DNA of 64,000 nt, taken from the NCBI GenBank assembly GCA_964059195.1, contig CAXKWD010000007.1, positions 154,303,269 through 154,367,268 on the forward strand. Reading direction: 5' to 3'. The position numbers were made by a program, and so were the translations under genes. Origin of the DNA: Ectobius pallidus (taxonomy: Eukaryota; Arthropoda; Insecta; Blattodea; Ectobiidae). Below the pieces are notes generated by a model. That model made no database searches, was not told the origin of the DNA, and was given only the letters and a program-made list of their open reading frames with translations. Shown piece by piece: positions 48,361 to 60,146 of this stretch (position 1 is the stretch's first letter; every line of letters begins with the position of its first letter).

Positions 48361-48665
48361 ACATGTGACCCTATTTTACCTTGAAGGTATGTTAGGGTTT
48401 TAAATATAACAAATTAACAAAATTAATATTTACAAACTATCTTACAAGTAATAATTAAAAACGGGAATGAACATAATAAACGAAACGTACAAAATCTTGT
48501 TTGCAACACTCTTTTCTAAAAACTGTCAGTGGTGCTGAAAGTGTAGTGTCACAATAGTTTAGTTTACACCTTAATTGAAAACGTTGTCTTTCAAATCTGG
48601 GACATTCCAGTAAAAGATGTTTCACTGTTTGTTCAATTTCTCCACATGGGCAAGTATAGTCACAT
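48361..48665 (-). pseudogene. Non-LTR retrotransposon C-terminal zinc-knuckle region
   Basis: The minus strand reads CDYTCPCGEIEQTVKHLLLE then CPRFERQRFQLRCKLNYCDT. This is the CPCG...HLLxECPxF motif that ends R1/I/Jockey-type RNase H-containing elements. The 3' UTR phrase (TTCAAGGTAAAATAGGGTCA on the minus strand) recurs at 54380. Confidence 0.75.
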
Positions 48666-48701
48666 TCTATTTTTATTTATATATTATTTTATTTAATTAT
48701 A

Positions 48702-48732
<31 letters not shown>

Positions 48733-48767
48733 TGTCTTCTCATTTCTACATGGTTCTTATTATTATG

Positions 48768-48814
<47 letters not shown>
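48702..48814. repeat. (ATT)n microsatellite forming the 3' end of the intron
   Basis: Two ATT tracts (48702-48732 and 48771-48814) are separated by a short unique piece. The second ends 8 bp before the acceptor AG of exon 4. Confidence 0.95.
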
Positions 48815-48815
<1 letters not shown>

Positions 48816-48822
48816 TGTGTAG

Positions 48823-49037
48823 AGTTCTATGAGTGACATGGACACAAACTCTGTTCTGGGCGGACTGCTGTCGGACCTGCTGAAGAGGGGCTACATTACG
48901 TCCATATCAGAGGACCAGAAGCATTCCTTGCAGAATTTGTATGCCAAACTACAGCAGGACAGCCAGGAGGGAGAAGAGTCCGATCGCAAAATTAAGTCTC
49001 CCAGTTTCAGCTCCCTGGCAAAGAAGAGCACCGCCAC
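48823..49037 (+). CDS. Exon 4 of the same gene
   Basis: The acceptor is the AG at 48821-48822 (TTTGTGTAG) and the donor is CAC|GTAAGT (intron from 49038). The 215-nt exon enters in phase 0 and leaves in phase 2. It encodes about 71 residues: SSMSDMDTNSVLGGLLSDLL, then a mixed helical segment (KRGYITSISEDQKHSLQNLY, with KLQQDSQEGEESDRK following) and a Ser/Lys-rich end (SPSFSSLAKKSTA). Using the next AG (48823-48824) would give an immediate in-frame stop, so the first AG is preferred. The intron immediately upstream consists largely of (ATT)n, replacing a normal pyrimidine tract. The LLSDLLKRGYI stretch is amphipathic and could be an interaction helix. No family is recognised. Confidence 0.82.
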
Positions 49038-50067
49038 GTAAGTTGCTTCCATATATCCGTTAAGGTAGTTTTTGCACTACTTAACTAATTAGTGGTACTT
49101 ACGAATGTTGTTGCCGTGGATCGTAAGTTGACATTCCCGCACGCAATCTTGTTGTTATGTGCGGTAAGAGTTTCCGTGCGGTAAGAATTTACTTACGGCA
49201 CATCATAATACAAGCCTTTTTGGACAAGGTCCCCCAGGACAAATATCACTTTCTGAAATAAACATCTATCTTCAAGAATGTATATACATAATATTTTCAG
49301 ATAATATCACAATTAATATATTTAAATTGATATAAATAATCATCGTGCAAAAAATAGCATGCAATACTCGTGACGTAAGCGCATAACGGATCTCGGAAAA
49401 TTGAAAAAACTCTTTCCTCGATCCGTATGCATCGCTTACGGCACTTGTATCGCAATATACTATTTCGACTGCCCCTAATTTGTTTAATGGTAGTAATCTA
49501 TTGTCGAATTCATAAATAATTCATGAGCTTGTGTTTCGTTGTTACCGGCAATGTCGGAAATTCAAGTATTGTAGGCCTAGCCAAACCTGAAAAATTACAT
49601 TTTTATACAATCTAGGGTAAAAGGAGCACTTTTTACGATAGATTATATTAATTAAAAGGAGGAAGTTTTGCCACTGAGTGGTATAAAATTACAAAACTCC
49701 AGGCTTGCCAACTTTGGTTGCATCATATAAAAAATACTCCTTTAGCTTAAAAATTTGCATATCATTCATAAATAGACTCACTTTTATTTAAAAAATTAAA
49801 TTTTTAATATTCACTACGAATTCATAAATGTAAAATTTCTCACGGCGATTGCAAAGATCGTCATACCTGCTGAGTGAAAAGCGTTGTCCTTAAGTTGGCA
49901 GCCGTGTACTAAAAAATCAATAAAAGCTGTCTGCGCGTTCCAATATGGCTTTCTCCACGGTGCGTAGCCTAATCCATTAGGCTATGTTGCTTTTTCATAA
50001 TTTAATGTTTTCAAAACAAAATTTAACCTCAACAGGACAACAGTGATTTGTTAAAACCAAATTATTC
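49038..50067. other. Intron sequence; nothing recognised
   Basis: A CGTAAG-rich segment (49060-49200 and 49380-49440: ACTTACG, GTAAGAATTTACTTACGG) stands out but has no assigned identity. Confidence 0.4.
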
Positions 50068-50075
50068 CAGAAAGT

Positions 50076-50683
50076 CAGGGGCGTATCCAAGATTTATTTT
50101 CGGGAGGGGCTGTGATAATCCTAACTTTACTGTCACTAGGGTTCAGAAGTTGATGATCTAAAAACGCCTAAAAATGACCTATAAATTACCTTAAATTTAT
50201 GAAAATATGACATGAAAAATTTAAAATATGACAATATTTCTAAATATATATCTAAAAAAAGGAATATACAGTAGCATATTAATATTAACAAAGGACAATA
50301 TTTTAAGTATGTTATTTGACTACTTTAATATTATGTTTACTATATTAATGAATTACGAGATTTCTCTGTGTACAATGGTGGAAAAGTTCATTCTGAAGAC
50401 AAAATAGGAAAAAATGTAACGAACGAATGAAAATTTCCTGAAAATGACTGGTAAAAAAAATGCAAAATATGAGTAAGGTATTATTGTTCATTTTTACGTA
50501 AGCCTTGTTATAGGATCCTGTAATTTTTGTCCACTTTTGAGTTCATTTTCTTGTAATATTTTAATATTTTAGAACCTGCATTTTTTTATCTTTTTGTGGT
50601 TGTTCACGTATATATACCCTTAACGTTTCGGGGGGGGGGCTGCAGCCCCCTCAGCCCCCCCCCCCCCCCCGAATACGCCCCTG
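50076..50683. mobile_element. Non-autonomous hAT family H4, carrying a nested H3-like fragment
   Basis: TIRs CAGGGGCGTATCC and GAATACGCCCCTG are flanked by a perfect 8-bp TSD CAGAAAGT (50068-50075, 50684-50691). At 50137 a second element begins TAGGGTTCAGAAGTTGATGA with ATATGAC-rich interior (to about 50475), resembling family H3 but without a readable right end. G10 and C16 runs lie near 50628 and 50656. Confidence 0.9.
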
Positions 50684-50699
50684 CAGAAAGTATAATACC

Positions 50700-51690
50700 T
50701 GTGACATTGTCCAGGAATATTGCCAAAGAAAACGAACAATTTTGTATGATCCAGATACGAATCACCGAGCATCATTCATTTTGACCACTCGCTTCTATTT
50801 GTATCTTCTTTTGTTCTTTATTCTCGAGTCTAGATTCAATAGCTAATCAGTCAGAAATATCCATTAGCTCACAATTAGACTCCCTATTAAAGTCTTTTTT
50901 TTTATGTTAGTGGATGGGTCATAAATGAAAGAAAACAGAATTCATTATGGAAAAATGCAAATTGACCTCCATTCGTTCACTTTGATAATTTGAAACTTGA
51001 ATCGTAGCATTGTGATTGTACCTCAAAGTAAAAACAGCTATTCAGGTCAAACAGTGATTCAGCTTGCAAATAGAAAAAAGCAGGTAACGTTTGCACGCAC
51101 ACTATTTTCTGCTACACGAATGCATTTGCAAACTCTAACACGAGTCTTGTGACTTTCCTAATAAAAACTCTTAGGTAAACTTGCATTTACATAATGAAAC
51201 TTTCTTCTACTTTCTCTAGGTTTCTTTCCAATCGATTTTTTATATTTCCATGTTATTTTACCGCGTATTTGCAGTATAAGAAAAAGTTTTTTTTTTTTTT
51301 ATATCCAGAAAAATTCGAATTGGAGTTTGTGATGAATACTTCTCAATCGTAAAATGTGTTTTCGGCGATTGTGTCCGTGCGCATTATCACAAAGTTGAAG
51401 TACAGAAATTCAGAATCTACTCTCATACAATTCAACGGCCCTAAATAGCGTGCTCACTCGCTCGCCCACTTCGTGAGACATCGGGTATACTCGGCGATGT
51501 TCGTCTCTCGCAGTCTAAACTTTCACGAAGAGTACAAAATTAAGAAAACCGTTTCTTTATTATATAAGGCCTAAGTAAAATGAACACAATGAACAAATAT
51601 TCTAATTTTATTTTTACTTACAATTTTCATAGCTCTGAACCACAAACATTTTAAAAATACAGCCCGTGTAAATTTCTTTAAAATCCTGGA
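50700..51690. other. Intron sequence; nothing recognised
   Basis: AT-rich with a T14 run (51287-51300). No gene or repeat terminus was identified. Confidence 0.4.
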
Positions 51691-51699
51691 TTCAATTAA

Positions 51700-52141
51700 T
51701 AAAGGCGGGCGAAGCCGCGGACACCAGTTTTAATATTATTGATAGTTTAATCATGGAAGTATCGCGGACAATAAAAATCCGAACAAACCATTCCTTCCCT
51801 TAAAAATTATATAGTTTCTAAAAATTACACTGAATTTATCAAATAAAATTCACATCATATTCATCCGTCAACAAACAGTTGAGAAACAATACGTGTTATG
51901 TGTTCACATATAGCTTTGGAACTGCATAATCGAATCTGAGATCGTTTTTCCAGGCGGCGCTTTCTAATCGTGGGATGTACTCTGAAGCCGGAATTTTAGC
52001 TGTTTCATTAATTATTAATGGTTTATGTTATGAATGATTCGCGTGCAAGTGTTAAAAATATAATTCTTTAATAATTATTATACTCTTAATTTTTAATTTT
52101 TCTATTATTTATCGTGGGCGAAGCCGCGGGCACCTGCTAGT
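51700..52141 (-). repeat. Dispersed repeat family G (GGGCGAAGCCGCGG end), two adjacent pieces
   Basis: GGCGGGCGAAGCCGCGGACA at 51703 and GTGGGCGAAGCCGCGGGCAC at 52110 are two 5' ends in the same (minus) orientation. The unit between them ends in TTTAATATTATTGATAG-like text. The plus-strand form CTAGCAGGTGCCYGYGGCTT appears at 56385, 59325 and 60193. Confidence 0.65.
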
Positions 52142-52334
52142 TATTTACATTTTCACTGCTCCTGACGTATAAATCCGCCATTTCAAACAATTTTTAAAGC
52201 AGAGATATAAGACTAGCAGAGTAATGTTTTCTGTTAAAAAGTGAGGATTTTTATCCACATGTTAAGTTTAAGCCTATTATTCATAGAGACCTGCTACTGT
52301 AACAAAATTTTCCTATCTCTTTGAAACTTAACTT

Positions 52335-52703
52335 TGGATGTTTAAATACTTCCCAGCACGTCTCCTGCAAAGGTTCGTCTGGGAGGAGTTTAAACATTCA
52401 CCCTAAAACCCGAACCTCGCTCCCAGTGATTTCCATCTTTTCTTACACCTCACGAAATGATAGATAATGACAGAGAAATGGAGGATATTGTCACACAGTG
52501 GTTCAGATCTCAGGCGACAGACTTCTACGACAAATGCGTTCAAAATTCGGTCCAACGGTATGACAAATGTCTCAATTCCGGTGGTGAATATGTTGAAATT
52601 AGCTGAACACTTGCTGTGTCTGTTGCAGTAAATATTTTCATGATATTGTGTTTTGTTTGTGTAAACGGCCCTAGGGAAACTTAGTTTGTGGACGGCCCTC
52701 GTA
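52335..52703. mobile_element. Palindromic mariner-derived MITE, copy 4 (one arm)
   Basis: Contains the central loop region (AGGTTCGTCTGGGAGGAGTT) and the complete right arm with TATGACAAATGTCTCAATTC and terminus ACGGCCCTCGTA. The left arm is deleted. Confidence 0.85.
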
Positions 52704-54365
52704 TATATCTTGATTGCATTATATTATTTGTTTTGGATGAATCTCAGAACGGGATTGTTTTTCTTCGCGTGGAATTATCAAGCCACTTGTATCGAGTTTT
52801 ACTTGGGTAATTTAATTTCGCTTTTGAACTTTCATTATCATGAAAATCTCGAAATAATTATCATGACAAGAAACATTTATCAGGTACATTAAATTGCCAG
52901 TGGTTATTACTATAGATAGCTATTTCTTGGTACGGTAGGCCTACTTGACGGGGTTAACATAGTTTAGACCACTTTGTATGGGACTGTGCATAATATTAAC
53001 AACTACCAAGATATTTGATCAACTCCAATAAGATTTTAACTAGTAATCAACAAGTAATAACTACACTTATATTTATAGTTTGGTAATAGAATTGAATTTT
53101 ATTTTTGAAATGGCAGCTGTTTTAATTTTGATTTAAAATCTTGGGTAGGCCAATAATAAAAAAAGTTTACTTTTTCTCAGAACATTGTGATTGGTATAAA
53201 ATTTTGAAAGTTTGAAGTCAAAGGCAATAGCAAATGAAATGAACTGAAAATATTTGGAACATAGCATTGTATTTATTTGTAAGGAAATTCAGAATATTTT
53301 GATGCATTTTGTTTTCTATGAGAAAACCAATGACGATAGATGCAAAATTTTGAGTTCAGATGTTAATTATTTTATTCAACAGTTTTCACTGAAAGTCATG
53401 TAAATCCATTTTTCTTTTTAGGAAAAGAGAAAATGCGATTTACTTTCAAAATGTATTTTCCGTAACTTTGGTAATAATCAACATATTCATATGACAACTT
53501 TTATTTTGAAGGTGATCTATTTTCTTATTAGAAATACCTTAAAACTATAACAACAACAAATTTAACCCAACCTTACGTTGCCCCCCCCCCGGACGGTTTT
53601 TAATTGTAATGCCGAATTTACTATGGAGCACCGAAATACTGGACATTTTCTTATCCAGTCGAACAGAACACTCTTATCAAGCTTAGAAATCTAAAACGTC
53701 TTTTACGATATCAGTGTTCCTATACTTTAAATTGGATTTCCGAAAATGGGTCAATAGTAGCTATTCCAGCTTTCATAGGAACTAAGCTATCTAATCAGAA
53801 GTAAGTATGGATTGAAAAGCATAAGCAGAAGTTTGTTCAGCACTTACTACCTGGTCTTACGTTCCTTAGTTCTCATCCCACTCTATATAAATTGATATTG
53901 GCAGGGTTATTTAATCATATTTTCATAACATATGCATTCATTGAATTCAGTTACCGGGATTTATTTTACAATATAATCCCCAGCTCTGACTTTAAAATAC
54001 ATGTTCTGAGCTTATTTAGTTTCAGATTTAATAACGTTTTGCTGCGTGCATGGTTAAATTCAAATGGCACTGATCCTATAATTGCCAGAGTTATAGCATT
54101 TTCAGTTGACGTTTGATTGATAAAATGATTAATCCTCTTTTTGCCCTGCTATTGTACTTGATTTATTTCCATAGCGCAATCCCATTCCATTTTGTGGCGG
54201 TTTCTACCATGTCAAAAGCGAGCCAAGCAACACGATTGTATGGTAATCAAACAAAAGAATATTCCTTTGTAAAATGACTCTACACAGTAAAAAATTAAAA
54301 CAGACTACTAATGTGTGATCTACGAAAGTTATTTTTATACAAATAATTTCTAAATAGTATTATTA
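52704..54365. other. Intron sequence; possible degraded TE
   Basis: An open frame at 53892-54116 is AT-rich without recognised motifs. A C10 run is at 53581-53590. Confidence 0.35.
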
Positions 54366-54369
54366 TTAT

Positions 54370-54860
54370 TATTTATTATCCAAGTTTTAACCTTATTTTA
54401 CCCGAAGGTATATTAAGGTTATAGTTATTAATAATCATTTAACATATCTAAATATTAAAATAATATAAGTACAAAAGTATTGAGTAATGAGATGGCTAAC
54501 AATTTAACATGATATGACTAACACTATTTGGTTAAAGTCTAGTTTTAACAAATATATAAATTTAGAAATAGTGTATGAAATGGTTAACAACATACGCTAA
54601 TAGTTAACTTAGTTGCTGATACAGTATCTGATATACATTTCTAACTATAGAACTTAACTACTGGTACAATTTTATCTTTGGAAATATTGTATTTAAAAAT
54701 GATATAAAGTATTTATATGATTTACGGTTTACTAAAACATCTGTGAGTGGCTTAGAAAGTGTGCAGTCCACAGATTCAAACAACAATCTAAGTTCGTATC
54801 TCTCACTATGAAATAGTATCAAAAATTTAAAATATAATTTCACGAAAATCCCACCTGAAA
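54370..54860 (-). pseudogene. Non-LTR retrotransposon C-terminal fragment
   Basis: The minus-strand frame reads LFHSERYELRLLFESVDCTL then SKPLTDVLVNRKSYKYFISF. It aligns with the fragment at 48361-48665 (FERQRFQLRCKLNYCDTTLS then APLTVF). The 3' UTR phrase (ACCTTCGGGTAAAATAAGGTT) and (AAT)n tail at lower coordinates also match. Confidence 0.6.
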
Positions 54861-56380
54861 CAAAGATCTGTCAACTCAAGTTGGATTTATTAAGACTATT
54901 CCATGAATAAAAATGCAACGGATTATACAAATAATAATATTACTTTCGTGCTTTGATGTATAAAAACAAAACTAACAGCTGCGAGATCACGGCATACTAT
55001 TTATTTAATCAAGAATGAACATTATAGGTATACACCCAATTGCAATGTTCATGACTATACTAGCAAAACATCATGTGCTTACAATAACACAAATATGAAA
55101 TAGGTATAATAAAAAGTATATACAATGGATAGGATAGTGACCAATGTAAGGTAAGAAGTAAAGAGAATAGGAGATAGTAAAGAGAATAAGAGAGATAAGA
55201 AGAAGCAAGCATGAAGAATGTAGAGAAAAAATAAGAATTAAATAAGAGTAAAACAAATAATTTAAATAATGAAAATATGTTAGTTGACAATATCCATACG
55301 TTATTACTATTCACACACAGATTCCTATGAATTACCATTTTGGACAAGTTTTAACAATTGGTTTGCAGCAGAATTAAATTGTTTAAGATTCATTCCAATA
55401 TATCTATATTAAGTGGGTGGATTTTATATGAATCAACCATCCATGAATCGATTCGAGTTACCATGTTGTGACCAGTGCTACCAATGGTGCATATAAGACA
55501 TAGCTAACTTCATTCAGATAAGCTCTAACAACAGAACAGAATAAAAGCACACGAACTGAGTAAACTTTATTATTGGTCAGTATCAAACATGCGGCGTATG
55601 AGTGGAATAGTCGTAGAAAAATATTTTCCAGCTGAATTTTAAAATCTTCAGTCTTACCAGTCTTTGCGTCCTTTTTATTATTTAATATTCACTTATGATA
55701 TTTCATCAGTCAGATAAATATGATACAAAACCTTTTAAATTCTAAAGAATCCCATGCGACTACTTGCGCATCGATCGCCTCCCAGATTAAAATAGTATTA
55801 TTTTATAAGGCTGGTACTCATCCCACTGAAAACACAGCTGTATAATAGAATCTCGGAAATAAATAAAACTCGACTTCGTTCTCTTTTTTCTAAATTTTCC
55901 TCGACTCCCACACAATTGCATATGTAAAGCAACATGCAATTGGTGTGAAATTACTCTTAACTGACTATGTTATAGAAACGTATTCAATATAGACTTAGCA
56001 AGATAGCTAATATACAGCATATGTGGACACCAGTAAATAAAGTCAAACATTAACTACCTATGCCTAGTAGGCCTAACACACAAACCATATGGAAAATAGT
56101 AATTAAGTCCTAAATAGAGATATGTATGTATGAAGTTGCATGCAAATAGTGAATACGCTTATTCAAGCTTATGAAAAGGTCTTTCGAAGAACATAAGCTA
56201 TACATTTCCGTTAACTAGTTTCTGAAATAAGGTAAATCTAAAAGAGAATTGTCTGAATAACATACAAATATTGTCCAGTTTAATAATTTTGTCATAAACT
56301 TAGTTAATACAGGTAAATCTAGGCCATTATACTGATCATTTTTCTTCGAGTAAGTACTTAATCGTTTTTCTATTTATACA
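54861..56380. other. Intron sequence; nothing recognised
   Basis: AT-rich. A purine-rich plus-strand stretch lies at 55140-55260 (AAGAGAATAAGAGAGATAAG). Confidence 0.4.
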
Positions 56381-56520
56381 GTACTAGCAGGTGCCTGTGG
56401 CTTCACCCCCAATTATTTATTCAACTGCTGGATGTTTTATTTAAATAATTTATTTAACAGAAAAATGCAGTTTCAGTATGCCTATTTGACAGCATAAGAT
56501 CTGTTTTGTAATGTACACAC

Positions 56521-56862
56521 TGACCAAATTGGTCGCACATTTAATCGTAGGTTTGGTTAACACATTTCAGACTTTAAATTCAATAGAAATAAGTCAGCAT
56601 TTGCTGAACGTCTATTAATTAAATTCAATGGACAATATCCTCCAAGTCTTATATAAACAAACAAAAAGCCCAAAACTGAACACATTGGAAGCATAAAAAT
56701 ATATTTATACAAACAAAATATCATAAAAGAAAACACAGTTGACCATAACGTTCTTTTTGAACTCGACATGAACCTTTTACCACGCCCTAACGGCAAACAA
56801 AAGGTTAGTAGCAGTCTAGCTCTCATACAGAATAGATCTACTGAAGAACATTCAAGAATCTA
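56521..56862 (+). pseudogene. GIY-YIG endonuclease fragment, Penelope-like retroelement
   Basis: The frame reads DQIGRTFNRRFG, then a stop and HISDFKFNRNKSAFAERLLI, then IYLYKQNIIKENTVDHNVLF. This resembles the YIGQTGRxFxxRFxEH ... YAxHLL pattern of GIY-YIG domains carried by Penelope-like elements. Several stops are present. The reverse transcriptase part was not found. A family G end (56390) lies about 130 bp upstream. Confidence 0.5.
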
Positions 56863-57812
56863 ATGTAAGTACAAGCTACACGCAAGTTAGAAACGCCAGA
56901 CGCATTATTACGTTATTAGTACATTATTAAAATTCTAACGTTCAAGGTTTGAAGATGGTACAATCATCTTAGTACCAAAAAAAATATCAATTAAATACAA
57001 CCTTGACTCCTACACGTACGGTTGCTCTTATGAAGGAATAGCATATTTTTATAGAACATCTACCAGCCACAAGGTCCACGAAAACAAACTATTTAAGACT
57101 ACCAATACTAACTCGATAATATATCAATCACAGAATCTAATAAATTGCTCTCTGACTAGGTTGGTATTATTATTTAAATACTTTTTACTCAATGGACGCT
57201 TGATTGTACTAGAACAGTGTATATATATTTTTAAAAGTTTTACAGACATTACCTGCAAGTTTCAATTGTGTTAGACAAACTGCCTTTAATTCCACGATGT
57301 GTTAATTGTTAAAAAATATAATTTATATTATACCAATAGTGCATCAGAAATTCTATCCATAATTTTTTAAGAAGATCTTATATATGTTCTATGTTATTTT
57401 TGAATGGTAATGACCACAAAAATTAAAGACGCAGCTGATGTGCAACATCAGCTTGATTTTACACATAAATAATAATAAATACCCAAAATATTACTTCAAT
57501 AGAATAAGAAGTAGACTACATAATAAGGCATACAAAAAATATAAACATGAAAAAGATATAATAAACATGTTCACAATTCACACGTAAGAAAAGCCTATTT
57601 TATAAATAAAAACATAATTAAATCATAAATGCTTCTACGTCAAATATCAATCCCTTCAGATATAGGCTAAGTTGTAGGTGTCAGTTTCAAACTAGTGCTT
57701 TAAGGCGGAAAATATCAATCCTGATCAAGTTTATTACTAGCACTAGGGGTATCAGTTCTCTATTATTTACTTCTGACTAATACAAAACTATCAGAATGAA
57801 GTTTATTCATGA
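56863..57812. other. Intron sequence; nothing recognised
   Basis: AT-rich, without repeat termini or coding signal. Confidence 0.4.
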
Positions 57813-58610
57813 CTAGACCTGGGATTTTAGGCTCTAAAAAATTAGTTTTAGGCACCTAAAATAGGCTTTTAAAAGAAGAAAATAGGCTTTTAAAAGAAGA
57901 AAATAGGCTTTTAAAAGAAGAAAATAGGCTTTTAAAAGAAGAAAATAGGCTTTTAAAAGAAGAAAATAGGCTTTTAAAAGAAGTAAATAGGCTTTTAAAA
58001 GAAGTAAATAGGCTTTTAAAACAAGTAAATAGGCTTTTAAAAGATAAAATAGGCACTTAAAATATGCTTTAAAATTGTGTAAATAGATAGAAAATAGACT
58101 TTAAAATATTACAATGTACACTTAAACTGTAACGTGGTTTTTTTATTGCAAGAAACGTGGTATACCTATTCTTAACAGAATCAACTGCAAAATTAGGCAT
58201 CACGAACTATATTCACTTAAACAGATGTTCTTTCACTGGTGACTTGACACAGTAGTCCTTCCTCCTTAATCCTCTCCCTCCCCCGTCAGTCAGCATTCCT
58301 TTAGCGACAATTGTTTGGAATGATAAAGTTTCTGTGAAAAACCCACCTCTGGTGTTCTGCTTTTTATTGAGGGATGTCCATTATAAGATTGTAACAATTA
58401 CTGAAGTTTAATTTTATTTTAAGCGTACAAAATAGGCATTTTAAGCACTAAAATAGTAAAATAGGCTCTAAAGGTCCAAATAGGCATTTTAGGGCACTAT
58501 AAAACTCTATAAATGTATGTGATTTATCAAGAAACGTCCACATATTTAAAAATTTTCATGTTATTTCATAAGGAACAAAATAGGCATTTGCCTTAAAATC
58601 CTAGGTCTAG
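57813..58610. mobile_element. 798-bp TIR element with internal minisatellite, next to exon 5
   Basis: The ends CTAGACCTGGGATTTTAGGC and GCCTTAAAATCCTAGGTCTA are inverted repeats. AAATAGGC/TTTTAGGC words recur throughout, including inside both termini. No clear TSD was read. The right end lies 59 bp before the exon 5 acceptor AG. Confidence 0.75.
57862..58050. repeat. 21-bp minisatellite, nine units
   Basis: Units TAGGCTTTTAAAAGAAGAAA(A) start at 57862, 57883, 57904, 57925, 57946, 57967, 57988, 58009 and 58030, each exactly 21 bp. The first five are identical; later ones carry GAAGTAAA and ACAAGTAAA variants. The open reverse-strand frame of seven-residue repeats is a by-product of the 21-bp period. 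Confidence 0.97.
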
Positions 58611-58669
58611 GCCTATATAATGACTCAAACTCCTATATTACCAGACTATAAGTGTTTTTTTGCTTTCAG

Positions 58670-58883
58670 GTATCATGGCATGTTATATGAACCCGACGAA
58701 GAAGTGGAGGCTTCTGTCAGGGAGCCTGTGACCAGTAAAACTCCCCTAGGACCGGAGGAAGAAAAATTCCTGGACTCTAAGGACTACATCGAATCGCTTA
58801 TAGATTCAGCTGTGTCTCGGGAGCTGGAGACCATCTCGGAGGAACCCGTAACCGACAAGAGGAGCAATGAGCACAAGATTAAG
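58670..58883 (+). CDS. Exon 5 of the same gene
   Basis: The acceptor TTTTTTTGCTTTCAG (AG 58668-58669) and donor AAG|GTATGG (intron from 58884) bound 214 nt. One base completes the phase-2 codon from exon 4 (AC+G, Thr), followed by 71 codons ending in phase 0. The encoded segment is acidic: YHGMLYEPDEEVEASVREP, then PGPEEEKFLDSKDYIESLID and SAVSRELETISEEPVTDKRS. It has helical character and no cysteine. The open frame continues into the intron past the donor and stops at 59040, but base composition changes there and the next exon joins only if the donor is used. Fifty-nine bp upstream of the acceptor lies the end of a 798-bp TIR element. A TA-flanked MITE begins 140 bp downstream. Confidence 0.85.
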
Positions 58884-59022
58884 GTATGGCTTAAATCAAA
58901 AAGAATTAATGGAACCCTTACAATTTTGTGCGGGGGTTTATATACGGTAGCTCAAATCTTTACTGTTTCTTTTCTTCACGAAAAACGGCCAAATTCCGCA
59001 TTACCTTTTTCTTCGAAACCTA

Positions 59023-60146
59023 TACAGGGTGTTAATGAATAAAACCGAAATATTTTACCTGTATGTAGAGGGGACATAGACAAGCAACTTTTATTAGGAA
59101 ATTTTTGCTCTCTGGCGTAAAATGTGTATGCTACAGGGCATTAAAGTCATTATAATTTGGTGCTCATAAGTCAATAATTACGCGAAATAGGGTTAAAATT
59201 TTTATTAAATTGACTTCATGCCTTCCTAGTGAACGATAAAAACCTGATTCTTAATCATTCATCCACAGCTATATCATAATTTAGAGTTTTCATAATCTGC
59301 ATTAGTCTTTTTTTTTATTCATAACTAGCATGTGCCCGCGGCTTTGCCCACGATGATTATTTCAAAAATTAAAAATTAAGAGCATCGTTAAATCATTATA
59401 CTTATTAACACCTAAATCACGTGGACTACATACCACGATTACAGAGCGTCGCCTGGTAAGATTCAAGTTTCTTGGCCCTGAAAACCCCTGTATAGCGAGT
59501 TTCGTCCAAATCGAACAATGTTTGTAAATATTTAGGCCTATATTGATCATCCCTCTTCCGTCTATGTTGAAAATTTCAGATATCTGCGTGCCTTGACATT
59601 ATAAACAAATGAATCAACCAGCATGGCCTTATAAAATGAAGCGATTCTTTTACTTCCAAATCATGACAAAAATAGCCAAAGCCAATTGACATTGAAATGT
59701 ATTACTGAAAACTGATGCTTCCAAAACGCAAAAATGCACGTTTTCTGCTCGTTTTTCACTCATAACTCACGAACGAAAGCGAAAATTAAAATTCCGGCTT
59801 CGAGGTGCATTTTCCGACCCTTCAGTCCACCTGTGTTTAAAATTTCAGGTCGCTGCGTTGAGTAGATTTCGCTGGGCATCGCAGACAGACAGACAGACAG
59901 ACAGAAAGAAAGACAGACACCTCCTTTTATTAATATAGACTACTGACTACAGTGTTAACAACTAAGTTTCTTTGTTTTTCATTTTTTACAATGTTAGAAG
60001 TCAGTGGCGGCCATGCCCTGGGAGATTTTATGCTGTAACAGGAAAAATTGAATCCACAGAGCAAAAGTCTCCTAATAAAAGTTGCTTGTCTATGTCCCCT
60101 CTATGCACAGGTAAAACATTTCGGTGTTATTCATTAACACCCTGTA
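59023..60146. mobile_element. TA-flanked MITE family T, copy 3, with nested insertion
   Basis: The outer parts (59023-59323 and about 59950-60146) are collinear with 22007-22542 and 33545-34083, with ends TACAGGGTGTTAATGAATAA and TTCATTAACACCCTGTA and TA on both sides. The middle is interrupted by a family G element. Confidence 0.88.
59325..59945 (+). repeat. Dispersed repeat family G inserted in a MITE
   Basis: The 5' end is AGCATGTGCCCGCGGCTTTG and the 3' end is a (GACA)n tract (59883-59905) followed by CCTCCTTTTATTAATATAGAC. The body includes TTTAAAATTTCAGGTCGCTG. This start/end layout matches a common arthropod dispersed repeat with unassigned class. Confidence 0.7.

Noticed and set aside
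53892..54116. Possible exon or TE coding fragment
   Set aside because: No recognised motif, AT-driven composition, no splice sites.
57862..58050. CRISPR-like array
   Set aside because: Units are contiguous 21-bp copies with no unique spacers; this is a minisatellite in a eukaryotic intron.
57856..58056. Repetitive minus-strand protein of seven-residue units
   Set aside because: It is produced by the 21-bp minisatellite; no start context, splice sites or non-repeat coding sequence.
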